This document shows, in pieces, positions 25,873-34,125 of a DNA stretch of 64,000 nt. Source of the DNA: G963663775 sp963664255 (GTDB lineage: Bacteria; Bacillota; Clostridia; Oscillospirales; Butyricicoccaceae); NCBI GenBank assembly GCA_963664255.1, contig OY760938.1, forward strand, positions 2,294,001 through 2,358,000. The letters are read 5' to 3'. The notes beneath the pieces were generated by a model, which did not search any database, was not told the origin of the DNA, and saw only the letters and a program-made list of their open reading frames with translations. A program made the translations under genes and the position numbers. Numbering within the stretch: the first letter of the stretch is position 1; every line of letters starts with the position of its first letter.

Positions 25873-28281
25873 TTGGCTAAGCAAAAAAGAGGGGTTTTGA
25901 GAAGCATCTTCACCAGCATGGTTTCTCTTTTGCTCATCTGCATTTTAACCGCAGCCATCTGCGGCGTTGCATTCGCTTGGTATATCCATGCGTATATCAA
26001 ACCGAATGCAGATCTCAACATCGATGAGCTTGGTATGAACTTCACAAGCTTTATCTATGTGAAAAATCCGGACACCGGCGAATATTATGAATATCAGAAA
26101 TTGCATGGACAAGAAAACCGTGTGTGGGTGGATATGGAAGACATCCCAGAGCAGCTGGGACAGGCCTTCATCGCCATTGAAGACCAACGTTTCTACACGC
26201 ACCAAGGGGTTGACTGGAAGCGCACTGCCGGTGCAGTCATGAATTATTTGACCGGAAACGGCAGCTATGGCGGTTCCACCATTACCCAGCAGCTCATTAA
26301 AAACTTGACAGAGGACAACGAATATTCTGTCAAACGCAAAATCAACGAGATTTTCCGCGCACGTGCGTTGGAAGAGCAAATCAATGACAAAGACCGTATT
26401 CTGGAAATGTACATGAATACCATTCCCTTTGGACAGCACGCATATGGTGTCAAAGCAGCTGCAAAAACCTATTTTAACAAAGATGTGTCCAATCTTTCGC
26501 TTGCAGAATGTGCCGTGATTGCCGGCATTACCAATGCGCCAACCCGCTACAATCCATTCAATCATCCGGACAACACCAAAGCACGCCAAACCTTAATTCT
26601 AAACGCCATGTGTGAACAGGGCTTTATCACCGAGCAGGAGCGGGACGCGGCGTTGGCAGAGGAGCTGGTGTATCAGCGTCCTGCGGATGAAACCGGCACG
26701 ACGGAGCCTTATTCTTACTTTACAGACACTGTTTATAACGATGTGGTAAATGACCTGCAGGAGCAGCTGGGCTATTCTTACATTCGCGCTGTGGATGCCG
26801 TCACCTCTGGTGGACTGAAAATTTATGCAACCATGGACCCCAATGTCCAAGCCATTATGGACGATGTTTACACCGATGAGAGTAATTTCCCTGACACCAG
26901 CAAAAACGGCATTCTGCCGCAAAGTGCCATGGTTGTGCTCAAGCCAAATGGCGAAATTGCGGGCATTGTTGGCGGGCGTGGTGAAAAAACCGCAAGCTTG
27001 GTGCAAAACCGTGCTACATTGACCACGCGTCAGCCAGGTTCGTCCATCAAACCAGTTGCGGTCTATGGTCCTGCTATGGACGCGGGCATTATCACCCCAT
27101 ACACCGTCATGGAGGATGGTCCGTATATGGACATCAACGGTTCTCCTTGGCCTAAAAATGACAATGGTGTGTATTCTGGTTCGGTTTTACTCAAAACTGC
27201 GGTTGCAAAGTCCATCAATACCATCGCAGTGAAGACTTTGGGTGAGTTGACGCCGGAAAAATCCTATCAATTCCTCACACAGAAGCTTGGCTTCACCCAT
27301 TTGGTTGGCTCTCGTACCACGTCCTCTGGCAGTGTGCTGTCTGACATTGCACTGGCACCGCTCGCTTTGGGTGGTTTGACAGACGGTGTGACCGTTCGTG
27401 AAATGGCAGGCGCATACACCATTTTCCTGAACCAAGGGAACTATTACACCCCGCATTCCTATACCAAGGTGCTGGATTCTTCGGGTGCTACCATTCTTTC
27501 TTATGAAGATTTAGAGCCTGTTGTGGCATTTGAAAATGAAAAAACCGCCTATTATATGAATGAAACGTTACAGGAGGTCGTATCCTCCGGTACGGCGCGC
27601 TCGGCTAAAATTTCTGGCATGGACACCGCCGGCAAAACCGGTACAACCACATCCAACCGTGACCGATGGTTTTGTGGCTATACACCGTATTATGTCGGTG
27701 CCACTTGGTTTGGCTATGATGAAAACTACAAATTGACCGGTCTAGGCTATGTGAATCCATCGGTTACGCTTTGGAAGGCAGTGATGAGCCGCATTCATGA
27801 GGATTTGCCGAATGCAAGCTTCCCAAGCCCAGGAGAAGGCTTTACCAAGCACAGCTATTGCACAGAAACCGGACTGTTGCCCGGGGCAAGCTGTCCCACT
27901 GCCGTTGGCTATTTCTATGAAGGTGACTTGCCCACGGAAACATGCCCTGGTCATGCCACAGAAGAGGTGACACCGGAAGTGCCAACAGATGACGCCACGG
28001 CAACCACGCCGGATGCCACGGGTACACTTCCGGACGGCACACAAGGCAGCGGTACCACTACCCCTTCGGACAACAACGGTACGACAGCTCCGGACAGCGG
28101 CAATGCCGACAGCACATCTCCTTCCACGGGCACAACACCAGCAAACAATTCCACAGGTAATACGACGCCTGCGACCAATCCCCCCACAAACAATACTACA
28201 CCTACCACAGAGCCTTCCGCGCCAGTGACGGAGCCTTCTACACCGACCACGACAACGTCACCGAATGACCCGGAAGCATAA
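25873..28281 (+). CDS. Class A penicillin-binding protein (transglycosylase/transpeptidase)
   Basis: About 802 residues. After a basic N-terminus and one membrane segment comes the GT51 domain (EDQRFYTHQGVDW, GGSTITQQL, RKINEIFRA), then the transpeptidase domain with SSIK, SIN and KTGTT. The tail of about 110 residues is Thr/Pro/Asn-rich, probably wall-spanning. The start is TTG 25873, because AAGGAGG stands 8 bases before it. The frame is open back to a TTG at 25795, but that one has no good SD. A TATAAT at 25767 may be its promoter. Confidence 0.92.
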   Translation: MAKQKRGVLRSIFTSMVSLLLICILTAAICGVAFAWYIHAYIKPNADLNIDELGMNFTSFIYVKNPDTGEYYEYQKLHGQENRVWVDMEDIPEQLGQAFIAIEDQRFYTHQGVDWKRTAGAVMNYLTGNGSYGGSTITQQLIKNLTEDNEYSVKRKINEIFRARALEEQINDKDRILEMYMNTIPFGQHAYGVKAAAKTYFNKDVSNLSLAECAVIAGITNAPTRYNPFNHPDNTKARQTLILNAMCEQGFITEQERDAALAEELVYQRPADETGTTEPYSYFTDTVYNDVVNDLQEQLGYSYIRAVDAVTSGGLKIYATMDPNVQAIMDDVYTDESNFPDTSKNGILPQSAMVVLKPNGEIAGIVGGRGEKTASLVQNRATLTTRQPGSSIKPVAVYGPAMDAGIITPYTVMEDGPYMDINGSPWPKNDNGVYSGSVLLKTAVAKSINTIAVKTLGELTPEKSYQFLTQKLGFTHLVGSRTTSSGSVLSDIALAPLALGGLTDGVTVREMAGAYTIFLNQGNYYTPHSYTKVLDSSGATILSYEDLEPVVAFENEKTAYYMNETLQEVVSSGTARSAKISGMDTAGKTGTTTSNRDRWFCGYTPYYVGATWFGYDENYKLTGLGYVNPSVTLWKAVMSRIHEDLPNASFPSPGEGFTKHSYCTETGLLPGASCPTAVGYFYEGDLPTETCPGHATEEVTPEVPTDDATATTPDATGTLPDGTQGSGTTTPSDNNGTTAPDSGNADSTSPSTGTTPANNSTGNTTPATNPPTNNTTPTTEPSAPVTEPSTPTTTTSPNDPEA

Positions 28282-28296
28282 GTAGACAGCAATATG

Positions 28297-28345
28297 TTAT
28301 CCCCTCGTAAATGGATATTTGATATATTCATTTATGAGGGGATAA
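28297..28345 (+). terminator. Terminator after the PBP gene
   Basis: TTATCCCCTCGTAAATG / CATTTATGAGGGGATAA (one mismatch) with a 15-base loop, followed by TCTTTGTTTT. Confidence 0.85.
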
Positions 28346-28398
28346 ATCTTTGTTTTATAAAGAAAAATACCATCATTTTGTTTTAGTTGAAAAAAAGC

Positions 28399-28428
28399 TT
28401 GACCTTTTTCTGAAAATGGAAGTATAAT
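28399..28428 (+). promoter_or_regulatory. Promoter of the butyryl-CoA transferase gene
   Basis: TTGACC, an 18-base spacer and TATAAT (28423-28428), about 95 bases before the ATG. Confidence 0.75.
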
Positions 28429-28522
28429 AGTGTAGAATGTGTGAGTATTTGGTTATATCGCTAGATTTATTTTCTTTTCTCATCGCGCAGCGCGACAGCT
28501 TTATTATAGGAGGGTTAAAACG

Positions 28523-29866
28523 ATGCATATACAGGAAGAATATAGAAAAAAACTTACCACGGCTGAAGAAGCGGTGAAGGTTGTAAAATCGGGGGATTGG
28601 GTCGATTATGGCTGGTGTGTTTGCACAGCAAATGCATTAGACCATGCACTTGCTGCACGCGCGGCAGAATTGACCGATGTGAAGCTGCGTGGTGGCGTTT
28701 TGATGTGGATGCCGGAGATTGCCAAAGTACCCAATGCGGCAGAGCATTTCACTTGGAACTCTTGGCATATGTCTGGCATCGAGCGTAAAATGATAGCGCA
28801 GGGCATGGCATATTATAGTCCGATGCGTTACTCGGAATTGCCGCGCTTTTATCGCGACCATATCATTCCAAACGATGTTGCGATGTTTCAGGTGGCACCT
28901 ATGGATGAACATGGATTTTTCAATTTTGGTGTGTCTGCCACACATATGGCAGCGGTTTGCGAAACGTCTAAGCATATTATTGTGGAAGTGAATACCAATG
29001 TGCCACGGTGCTTGGGTGGCTTTGAAGAGGGTGTACACATTTCGCAGGTGGCTGCCATTGTAGAGGGCAACAACCCACCTCTCGCACAACTCGGCGGTGG
29101 GGATGGCACGATTTCCCCTGTGGATGAGGCCGTTGCGAAATTGATTGTGGAAGAAATTCCGAATGGTGCTTGTCTGCAGCTTGGGATTGGCAATATGCCG
29201 AATGCCGTTGGTTCTATGATTGCAAATTCGGATTTGCGCGATTTGGGTGTGCATTCTGAAATGTATGTCGACGCATTTGTCGATATTGCAATGGCAGGAA
29301 AGCTCACGGGCAGCAAGAAAAATTTTGACCGTGGTCGCCAAGCATTTACCTTTGGTGCGGGTACGCAAAAGCTCTATGATTATGTAAATAATAATCCTTC
29401 GGTTATGGCGGCACCTTCCAACTATACCAATGCGGTATCTGTGATTGCTGGTTTGGATAACTTTATTTCCATCAATAACGCGGTTAATTTGGATTTGTTC
29501 GGTCAGGTAAATGCAGAATCTGCGGGAATCAAGCAAATCAGCGGTACAGGCGGACAGCTTGATTTTGTGCTGGGCGCTTACCTTTCAAATGGTGGAAAAA
29601 GCTTCATTTGCCTATCCTCCGCTTACACCGATAAAAATGGGCAGTTGCAATCTCGCATCATGCCGACCTTAACCAATGGGTCGATTGCAACGGACCCCCG
29701 TACCTGTGCAGAGTATCTTGTCACCGAATACGGTAAAATCAACCTAAAGGGTCTGTCTACATGGCAGCGTGCAGAGGCGATTATTTCCATTGCACATCCG
29801 AATTTTCGCGAACAACTGATTGCGGATGCCGAAAAAATGGGCATTTGGCGTCGCTCTCATAAGTGA
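28523..29866 (+). CDS. but: Butyryl-CoA:acetate CoA-transferase
   Basis: 447 residues of the family I CoA-transferases. The segments GDWVDYGWC, SWHMSGIERKMI, VHSEMYVDAFVDIA (with the active-site Glu), AGIKQISGTGGQLDFVLGAY and GLSTWQRAEA follow closely the butyrate-forming enzyme of gut Oscillospirales and Lachnospiraceae rather than 4-hydroxybutyrate transferases. It moves CoA from butyryl-CoA to acetate, the last step of butyrate formation. Single gene with a good promoter and RBS (AGGAGGG). The butyryl-CoA synthesis genes are elsewhere. Confidence 0.9.
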   Translation: MHIQEEYRKKLTTAEEAVKVVKSGDWVDYGWCVCTANALDHALAARAAELTDVKLRGGVLMWMPEIAKVPNAAEHFTWNSWHMSGIERKMIAQGMAYYSPMRYSELPRFYRDHIIPNDVAMFQVAPMDEHGFFNFGVSATHMAAVCETSKHIIVEVNTNVPRCLGGFEEGVHISQVAAIVEGNNPPLAQLGGGDGTISPVDEAVAKLIVEEIPNGACLQLGIGNMPNAVGSMIANSDLRDLGVHSEMYVDAFVDIAMAGKLTGSKKNFDRGRQAFTFGAGTQKLYDYVNNNPSVMAAPSNYTNAVSVIAGLDNFISINNAVNLDLFGQVNAESAGIKQISGTGGQLDFVLGAYLSNGGKSFICLSSAYTDKNGQLQSRIMPTLTNGSIATDPRTCAEYLVTEYGKINLKGLSTWQRAEAIISIAHPNFREQLIADAEKMGIWRRSHK

Positions 29867-29870
29867 ATTA

Positions 29871-29912
29871 CGAAACAGTGCGTGCGTATATTCCTACGCA
29901 CGCACTGTTTCG
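29871..29912. terminator. Perfect 18-base hairpin after the CoA-transferase gene
   Basis: CGAAACAGTGCGTGCGTA and its exact complement around a 6-base loop, 5 bases after the stop. There is no long T run, but position and strength suggest a terminator. It overlaps the apparent start of the dinB fragment reading, so that start is not real. Confidence 0.7.
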
Positions 29913-29914
29913 TC

Positions 29915-30066
29915 TGAATGGATGCGGCATTTATACGATTGGCGATTTGGCGCAGACCAAAGCCGTCTATTTGGAATCTATCTGCGCAAAAGCGGGTGTA
30001 ATGCTGCACGATTTTGCAAATGGATGGGATACCACACCTGTTGCACGCATCGAAGACATTAGTTAA
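29915..30066 (+). pseudogene. dinB: Internal fragment of DNA polymerase IV (Y family)
   Basis: About 50 codons. IYTIGDLAQTKAVYLESI and KAGVMLHDFANGWDTTPV correspond to the helix-hairpin and following region of DinB-type polymerases. Both the catalytic palm before it and the little finger after it are missing. On its right the sequence passes directly into an IS256-type fragment. I read it as the scar of a deletion that removed most of a dinB gene. Confidence 0.6.
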
Positions 30067-30455
30067 AGAACGTACGCAAACAGTCCCAATTATTTTACCA
30101 ACTACGAATCGCGCTTGGGTATTTAGCACCCCATTTGTCTTTCATTGTCATTAGGTTATCCAGCGCAAGCTCTTCTGATACAGCACCATAAACGGTTTTC
30201 AGGTCTTGCACGAATTCTTTGATGTCTTTATAGCTGACATATCGTGTGGAAGAACGGATTTGATGCACAATACAACACTGAATCTGTGCCCTTGGGAATG
30301 CCGCACCAATTGCTTCTTTGAATCCAGTTAGTCCGTCTACACAGAACATACAAACCGTTTTCACACCACGGTTTTTCAGCTCATTCAGAACCGACAGACA
30401 GAACTTGCTGGATTCATTTTCGCCGACATAAATGCCTAAAATCTCTTTGTAGTCT
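30065..30455 (-). mobile_element. IS256-family transposase fragment
   Basis: On the minus strand this encodes about 125 codons of the middle of an IS256 transposase (KTVCMFCVDGLTGFKEAIGA..., DLKTVYGAVSEELALDNL). It is almost identical to the complete copy at 60885-62096 but has a few substitutions (PKAQIQR to PRAQIQC), a stop where TGG became TAA, and frame damage at its 5' side. No inverted-repeat ends remain. It lies between the dinB fragment and the permease. Confidence 0.9.
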
Positions 30456-30635
30456 CCAATTTTCTAATAATCCCAGAAAATGCGTCTTCAACTTTCTGGC
30501 TCTATATTTGCTAATGTTTTAGTTTTACGTCGTTTCCGTATTTTTGAAGTCGTTACAATTATTCTAACAGTAAATACTTCTATACCTAATATACTCAGTA
30601 CAAGTATTCAGTTTGTTGCAAAGCCACATTTTTTT

Positions 30636-30686
30636 AAGGGGTATATGGTATCCGATGTTTAGGTTTCAGCTACCATATATCCCCTT
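30636..30686. terminator. Hairpin in the gap before the permease gene
   Basis: AAGGGGTATATGGTA pairs with TACCATATATCCCCTT (one bulge), flanked by T runs on both strands. It may stop minus-strand transcription downstream of the permease. The rest of 30456-30735 shows no gene. Confidence 0.6.
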
Positions 30687-30736
30687 TTTACATAAAGGAG
30701 CAATATTGATAAGGATACCAGATAGAGCGATGCAAA

Positions 30737-30768
30737 CAAGGACGGAGACCTTTTGGCCTCCGTCCTTG
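30737..30768 (-). terminator. Terminator after the permease gene
   Basis: CAAGGACGGAG / CTCCGTCCTTG, a perfect 11-base stem with a 10-base loop, 34 bases after the permease stop on the minus strand, followed there by TTTGC. Confidence 0.7.
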
Positions 30769-30801
30769 TACAATGGAATGGTATTGTGGAGATGCTGTAG
30801 A

Positions 30802-32208
30802 TTACGTTTCAGCAGACAGTGATGCAGATGCATTGGTTTCCATGGTAAAATTGTTAATGTTTTCAATGGATACCGGCGTGAAAGCAGGTGCACGTTTGAC
30901 GACCTTGACCCAGAAGAATGCGTATGCTGTGAGGATGACGAACAGAACGCCAAAGACCGAGTAGATTTGCATACGGCTCTGCATATCCGATGAAATATTC
31001 CAAATCATATAAATGTTTCCGAGGATGCCGATGATTTGCGGAATCCCGCCCCACATCAGCCATTTAACACGTGGTGCATTTGGATATTTACGGCGCAGTA
31101 CCAACACATTGGTGTGTACGATGATGTAAGACACCAACCAGAAGCACGATGCCGCCAGAATGATATTGACCAAGCCGCTGGAATTGGTGTAGCCGGTGAC
31201 GATGAGTACAATGATTGCAATCGCTACCAACAGCATGCCTGCGGGCGCTGTACCATATTTGCTTTTTTTCATGAAAATCTTAGGCATCATTTCCGATTCT
31301 GCCATGCCGCTGAGAATACGGGAAACGCTTGCAAGAACTGTATTGGTGGTGGAAATACCTGCTAGAAGTGTCACGATGGACATCCAATAGACACCGACCT
31401 TGCCAAGCAGATGCTCTGCAAAGACGATATGCGGCATATCCGCAGATGCCAGTTCATCCAGTGTAACATAGTTCGCCATGCCGGCACCCATCAGTGCCTG
31501 TACAACAAATAACATCACGAGTCCCAAAATCATCGACAATAGCACATCCCGCTTGGGGTTTTTCAAATCATTTGCCAGCGGAATTACAAATTCTACCCCG
31601 ATAAACAGCCAAAAAGCCATGGCGGAGAGTCCCATCAAGCCGCCAAACCCTACCACACTGGGTGCTGTTTGTGCAGAGGCAGCGATGACATGGTCAGGTA
31701 CGAGCTTAAAGAAGCTGATGACACCCAACACGGCAATCGAGCCGATTAAAAGCGTTACCACAAGATTTTGTACCCGTGAAAACATATCAATGCCGCGGAA
31801 ATTCAGCAAAAAGAGAATTCCAAGAACGGCGATGCTCAGCACAGGTGCCGGCACAGCGGGCAGCAGGGTTTGGCTCAATACTGTGCCACACATGGTGACT
31901 TCAACGGCAACGGCAAGCACCATACAGATGACATAAGCGGAGGTGTTTGAGATAATCGAAGCGACAGGACCCAGCCCTGCAAGGGTATATTGCCCAATGC
32001 CCCCCTCTACTTTTGGCATCAAGGTGTGTAGTTCCGACATGGACATTGCCAGAAATGCATTTAGAATCATGACAATGAACAGTGGAATGATGAAAGCAGG
32101 TCCTGCCAGACCAATGCCCTGCCCCAAGGACAACAAGCAGCTAGTGGCGACAATCAAACCAACGCACGTGGCAACCGCACTGCCCAAACCTAATTTTTTT
32201 GTTTCCAT
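30802..32208 (-). CDS. APC-superfamily amino acid/amine permease
   Basis: About 468 residues with about 12 membrane segments. The N-terminus LGLGSAVATCVGLIVATSCL and the segment MSELHTLMPKVEGGIGQYT are typical of amino acid-polyamine-organocation transporters. AAGGAGGAG before ATG 32208 fixes the start; a longer reading runs into the leader. It is divergent from the HTH regulator that precedes the gamma-glutamyl ligase operon, so it probably brings in the substrate of that pathway, an amine or amino acid. The exact substrate cannot be told. Confidence 0.88.
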   Translation of the reverse strand: METKKLGLGSAVATCVGLIVATSCLLSLGQGIGLAGPAFIIPLFIVMILNAFLAMSMSELHTLMPKVEGGIGQYTLAGLGPVASIISNTSAYVICMVLAVAVEVTMCGTVLSQTLLPAVPAPVLSIAVLGILFLLNFRGIDMFSRVQNLVVTLLIGSIAVLGVISFFKLVPDHVIAASAQTAPSVVGFGGLMGLSAMAFWLFIGVEFVIPLANDLKNPKRDVLLSMILGLVMLFVVQALMGAGMANYVTLDELASADMPHIVFAEHLLGKVGVYWMSIVTLLAGISTTNTVLASVSRILSGMAESEMMPKIFMKKSKYGTAPAGMLLVAIAIIVLIVTGYTNSSGLVNIILAASCFWLVSYIIVHTNVLVLRRKYPNAPRVKWLMWGGIPQIIGILGNIYMIWNISSDMQSRMQIYSVFGVLFVILTAYAFFWVKVVKRAPAFTPVSIENINNFTMETNASASLSAET

Positions 32209-32235
32209 TTGTACTCCTCCTTCATGCGCAAACGA

Positions 32236-32274
32236 AACGGCGTTATTGTGAGAAAATCTCGCAATAACGCCGTT
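32236..32274 (-). promoter_or_regulatory. Leader hairpin of the permease gene
   Basis: AACGGCGTTATTG / CAATAACGCCGTT, a perfect 13-base stem extended by GAGA/TCTC after one mismatch. It lies between the minus-strand promoter (-10 at 32305-32310) and the permease start, so it is transcribed in the leader. Minus-strand bases after it are TCGTTTGCG, a poor T tract, so it may be an attenuator or an mRNA-stabilising structure. Confidence 0.6.
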
Positions 32275-32304
32275 GTTACGCTGCATATTTGTGTTGTTGA
32301 AACG

Positions 32305-32334
32305 ATTATATGCTATGAAATGATGAATTGTCAA
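32305..32334 (-). promoter_or_regulatory. Permease promoter
   Basis: On the minus strand TTGACA (32334-32329), an 18-base spacer and TATAAT (32310-32305). The -35 box is itself one of the TTGACA/TGTCAA half-sites described below. Confidence 0.8.
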
Positions 32335-32436
32335 TGTCATAAATAGCGCAAAGAAAATGACAATATATCGTCAACTGATGGTGTTTTTGCTACAATGCTT
32401 TCTTTTGAAGTTAATTGTTGTCAGAAAGTTGACAAT
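32328..32436. promoter_or_regulatory. Cluster of TTGTCA/TGACAA half-sites between permease and regulator
   Basis: The divergent region holds TTGTCA at 32328-32333, TGTCAT just after, TGACAAT and CGTCAAC near 32359-32376, and a neat inverted pair TTGTCA-N6-TGACAA at 32418-32435 that covers the -35 box of the regulator promoter. Another TTGACAA is at 33972, before the ligase operon promoter. This pattern suggests a shared operator for the neighbouring HTH protein; that protein as binder is inference. Confidence 0.5.
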
Positions 32437-32457
32437 TTTAAGCGAAAGCACTATAAT
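32429..32457 (+). promoter_or_regulatory. Regulator gene promoter
   Basis: Consensus TTGACA (32429-32434), a 17-base spacer and TATAAT (32452-32457), 38 bases before the ATG at 32495. Confidence 0.85.
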
Positions 32458-32494
32458 CGAAGCATTGGAAAATGAGAGAACGGGAGGGAGTTTT

Positions 32495-33964
32495 ATGGAA
32501 ACAGGGAAGCGATTGACCTATCTGATGGATGCACTGGAGATTTCGGGAAAAGAGATGGCGGAAACGCTGCAAATCGATAAAACGATTGTCAGCAAATGGC
32601 GAAAAGGGCATCGGAAATTGGCATATAAATCCAAGTACATGCGTCCGGTGGCATCCTATCTGCTGCAGCATGCGCTGGAACAGCGGCGAGAAGTGCTGTC
32701 GCAAATATTGCCGGAGCAAGCGGATTGCCTGCAGGTGGGGGAGCAGGAGTCGGCGATTCATGCGCTGAGCCTTTGGCTGAGTGAACTGCCGCATCTGTCA
32801 GCAGAAGAGGAGAAAAAAGCACCCAATACACCCATGCAGAGCTTAACGGAGGTCTATAACGGTGAAAATAGTTGGCGGACTGCAGCAACGGTCTTTTTTC
32901 AAGAGGTGCTGCAAGTACCGACGGGAAAAACCATCACCATTTTGGATTTTGGGCAAGTGGATTGGAGCAGTGACAATGAAGTGAGCGTCAGCGCCATGGT
33001 GTCTTATATGCAGGCAATGCTGCAAAGCGGATACCATGTCTGCATCATCGATAAAATCACGCAGGATTACCGCTCGTGGGAGGTCATTGCACGGTGGCTT
33101 CCTGTGTATTTGTCCAAAAATGTAGAGGTGCGGTATTGCCAAAAGCTGGACAGCGGCTTCATGCATCAAAATTTATTTTATGCACCAAATCGCAGTGCAC
33201 TGCTGTGTACGGCATTGGAAAACCAAAAGCAGATCAACCATTGCGTGCTGAGCCGAGAGGCATCGACCGTGCATTTTTATGATGCGGTGGTGCAAACGGC
33301 ACGGCAGAACAGCAGACGGCTGTTTGAAACCGTGGACGCCAGCGATGCCGCCTTTATTTTGCAGCGGATTGACGAGAGATTGAAAAGCGGACAGCTGACC
33401 TATATGATGAATGCCATGCCAACCTTTCGCAACATGCCGATTGCATTGGTGCGTGCCATTTTGGAGGACAATGATGTGCCGGAAGACGTGATTTTACGCT
33501 GCATTGCCGTCAATGAAAAAAGCTTTTCCACCAGAAAACGGTGCGAGTGCCGCCAGATTTATAATTTAGACCACATCGAATGGGCGTTGCAGCAGGAATC
33601 GCACGTTTCCTATGAATTGACTGCCATTGTGGGCAAAACGATTCATGTGCGCCGTGAATTTTTTGTGGAACAGCTACAGTGTTTGCAGAAACATTGCAAT
33701 GAAATGCACTATTCCATTACGCTTGCCTCTTTTTCTGCGCTGGACATTCAGCAGCAGACAATTAGTCTGATTGTGCAGGATGACAGTCTGGCAGTCGCAT
33801 GGGACCCGCAGCGATTCACACGCCGCATTTTTTGCACAGAACTAACGGCTGTGGGCGGATTTTTTCGATATATCGAAAATCTTTGGAACCGTATACCACC
33901 CATTTGTAAAAATGAAGCTTGGACACGCAAGCAGTTTCGGCATTGGATAGGTTCTGATGATTGA
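32495..33964 (+). CDS. Large HTH (Cro/C1-like) protein, probable regulator of the adjacent pathway
   Basis: About 489 residues. The first 50 (TYLMDALEISGKEMAETLQ...TIVSKWRKGHRKL) form a Cro/C1-type helix-turn-helix. The remaining 430 residues match no family that I know and have no membrane segment; they may be a sensor domain. GGGAGGGAG before ATG 32495 fixes the start; the longer reading begins inside the promoter. It stands between the divergent permease and the ten-gene operon, both of which carry the same half-sites, so I infer that it controls both. Confidence 0.7.
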   Translation: METGKRLTYLMDALEISGKEMAETLQIDKTIVSKWRKGHRKLAYKSKYMRPVASYLLQHALEQRREVLSQILPEQADCLQVGEQESAIHALSLWLSELPHLSAEEEKKAPNTPMQSLTEVYNGENSWRTAATVFFQEVLQVPTGKTITILDFGQVDWSSDNEVSVSAMVSYMQAMLQSGYHVCIIDKITQDYRSWEVIARWLPVYLSKNVEVRYCQKLDSGFMHQNLFYAPNRSALLCTALENQKQINHCVLSREASTVHFYDAVVQTARQNSRRLFETVDASDAAFILQRIDERLKSGQLTYMMNAMPTFRNMPIALVRAILEDNDVPEDVILRCIAVNEKSFSTRKRCECRQIYNLDHIEWALQQESHVSYELTAIVGKTIHVRREFFVEQLQCLQKHCNEMHYSITLASFSALDIQQQTISLIVQDDSLAVAWDPQRFTRRIFCTELTAVGGFFRYIENLWNRIPPICKNEAWTRKQFRHWIGSDD

Positions 33965-34000
33965 ACACAAATTGACAAAATTATTTGAGCAAAAACGACA

Positions 34001-34029
34001 TTGACGAATTATTGCCGAAATGGTACACT
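34001..34029 (+). promoter_or_regulatory. Promoter of the gamma-glutamyl ligase operon
   Basis: TTGACG (34001-34006), a 17-base spacer and TACACT (34024-34029), with a TTGACAA half-site 29 bases upstream at 33972. Confidence 0.65.
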
Positions 34030-34048
34030 AACTCCATCAAAAGAACAA

Positions 34049-34104
34049 TGCGACAAAGAGGTCCGCATCCTTGGCTCTGCCAATGGTGTTGGGCTTTTTG
34101 TTTT
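34049..34104 (+). promoter_or_regulatory. Structured leader: hexaloop hairpin and overlapping terminator
   Basis: Three possible hairpins follow the promoter. TGCGAC-AAAGAG-GTCCGCA (34049-34067) has one bulge and a six-base loop with A first and G fourth, as in ANTAR-protein targets. CC-TTGGC-TCT-GCCAA-TGG (34069-34086) comes next. It shares its 3' arm with a weak terminator GCCAA-TGGTG-TTGGGC followed by TTTTTGTTTT (34079-34104). The last two cannot form together, so the leader looks like an attenuator. Folding was done by eye. Confidence 0.45.
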
Positions 34105-34125
34105 ACAGAAAAGGAGTGAACAAAC

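Noticed and set aside
29863..29914. N-terminal part of the ORF that carries the dinB fragment
   Set aside because: It lies inside the perfect hairpin after the CoA-transferase gene, and the homology starts only afterwards.
32357..32494. Longer start for the HTH regulator
   Set aside because: It would lie across a consensus promoter and operator; ATG 32495 has a good ribosome site.
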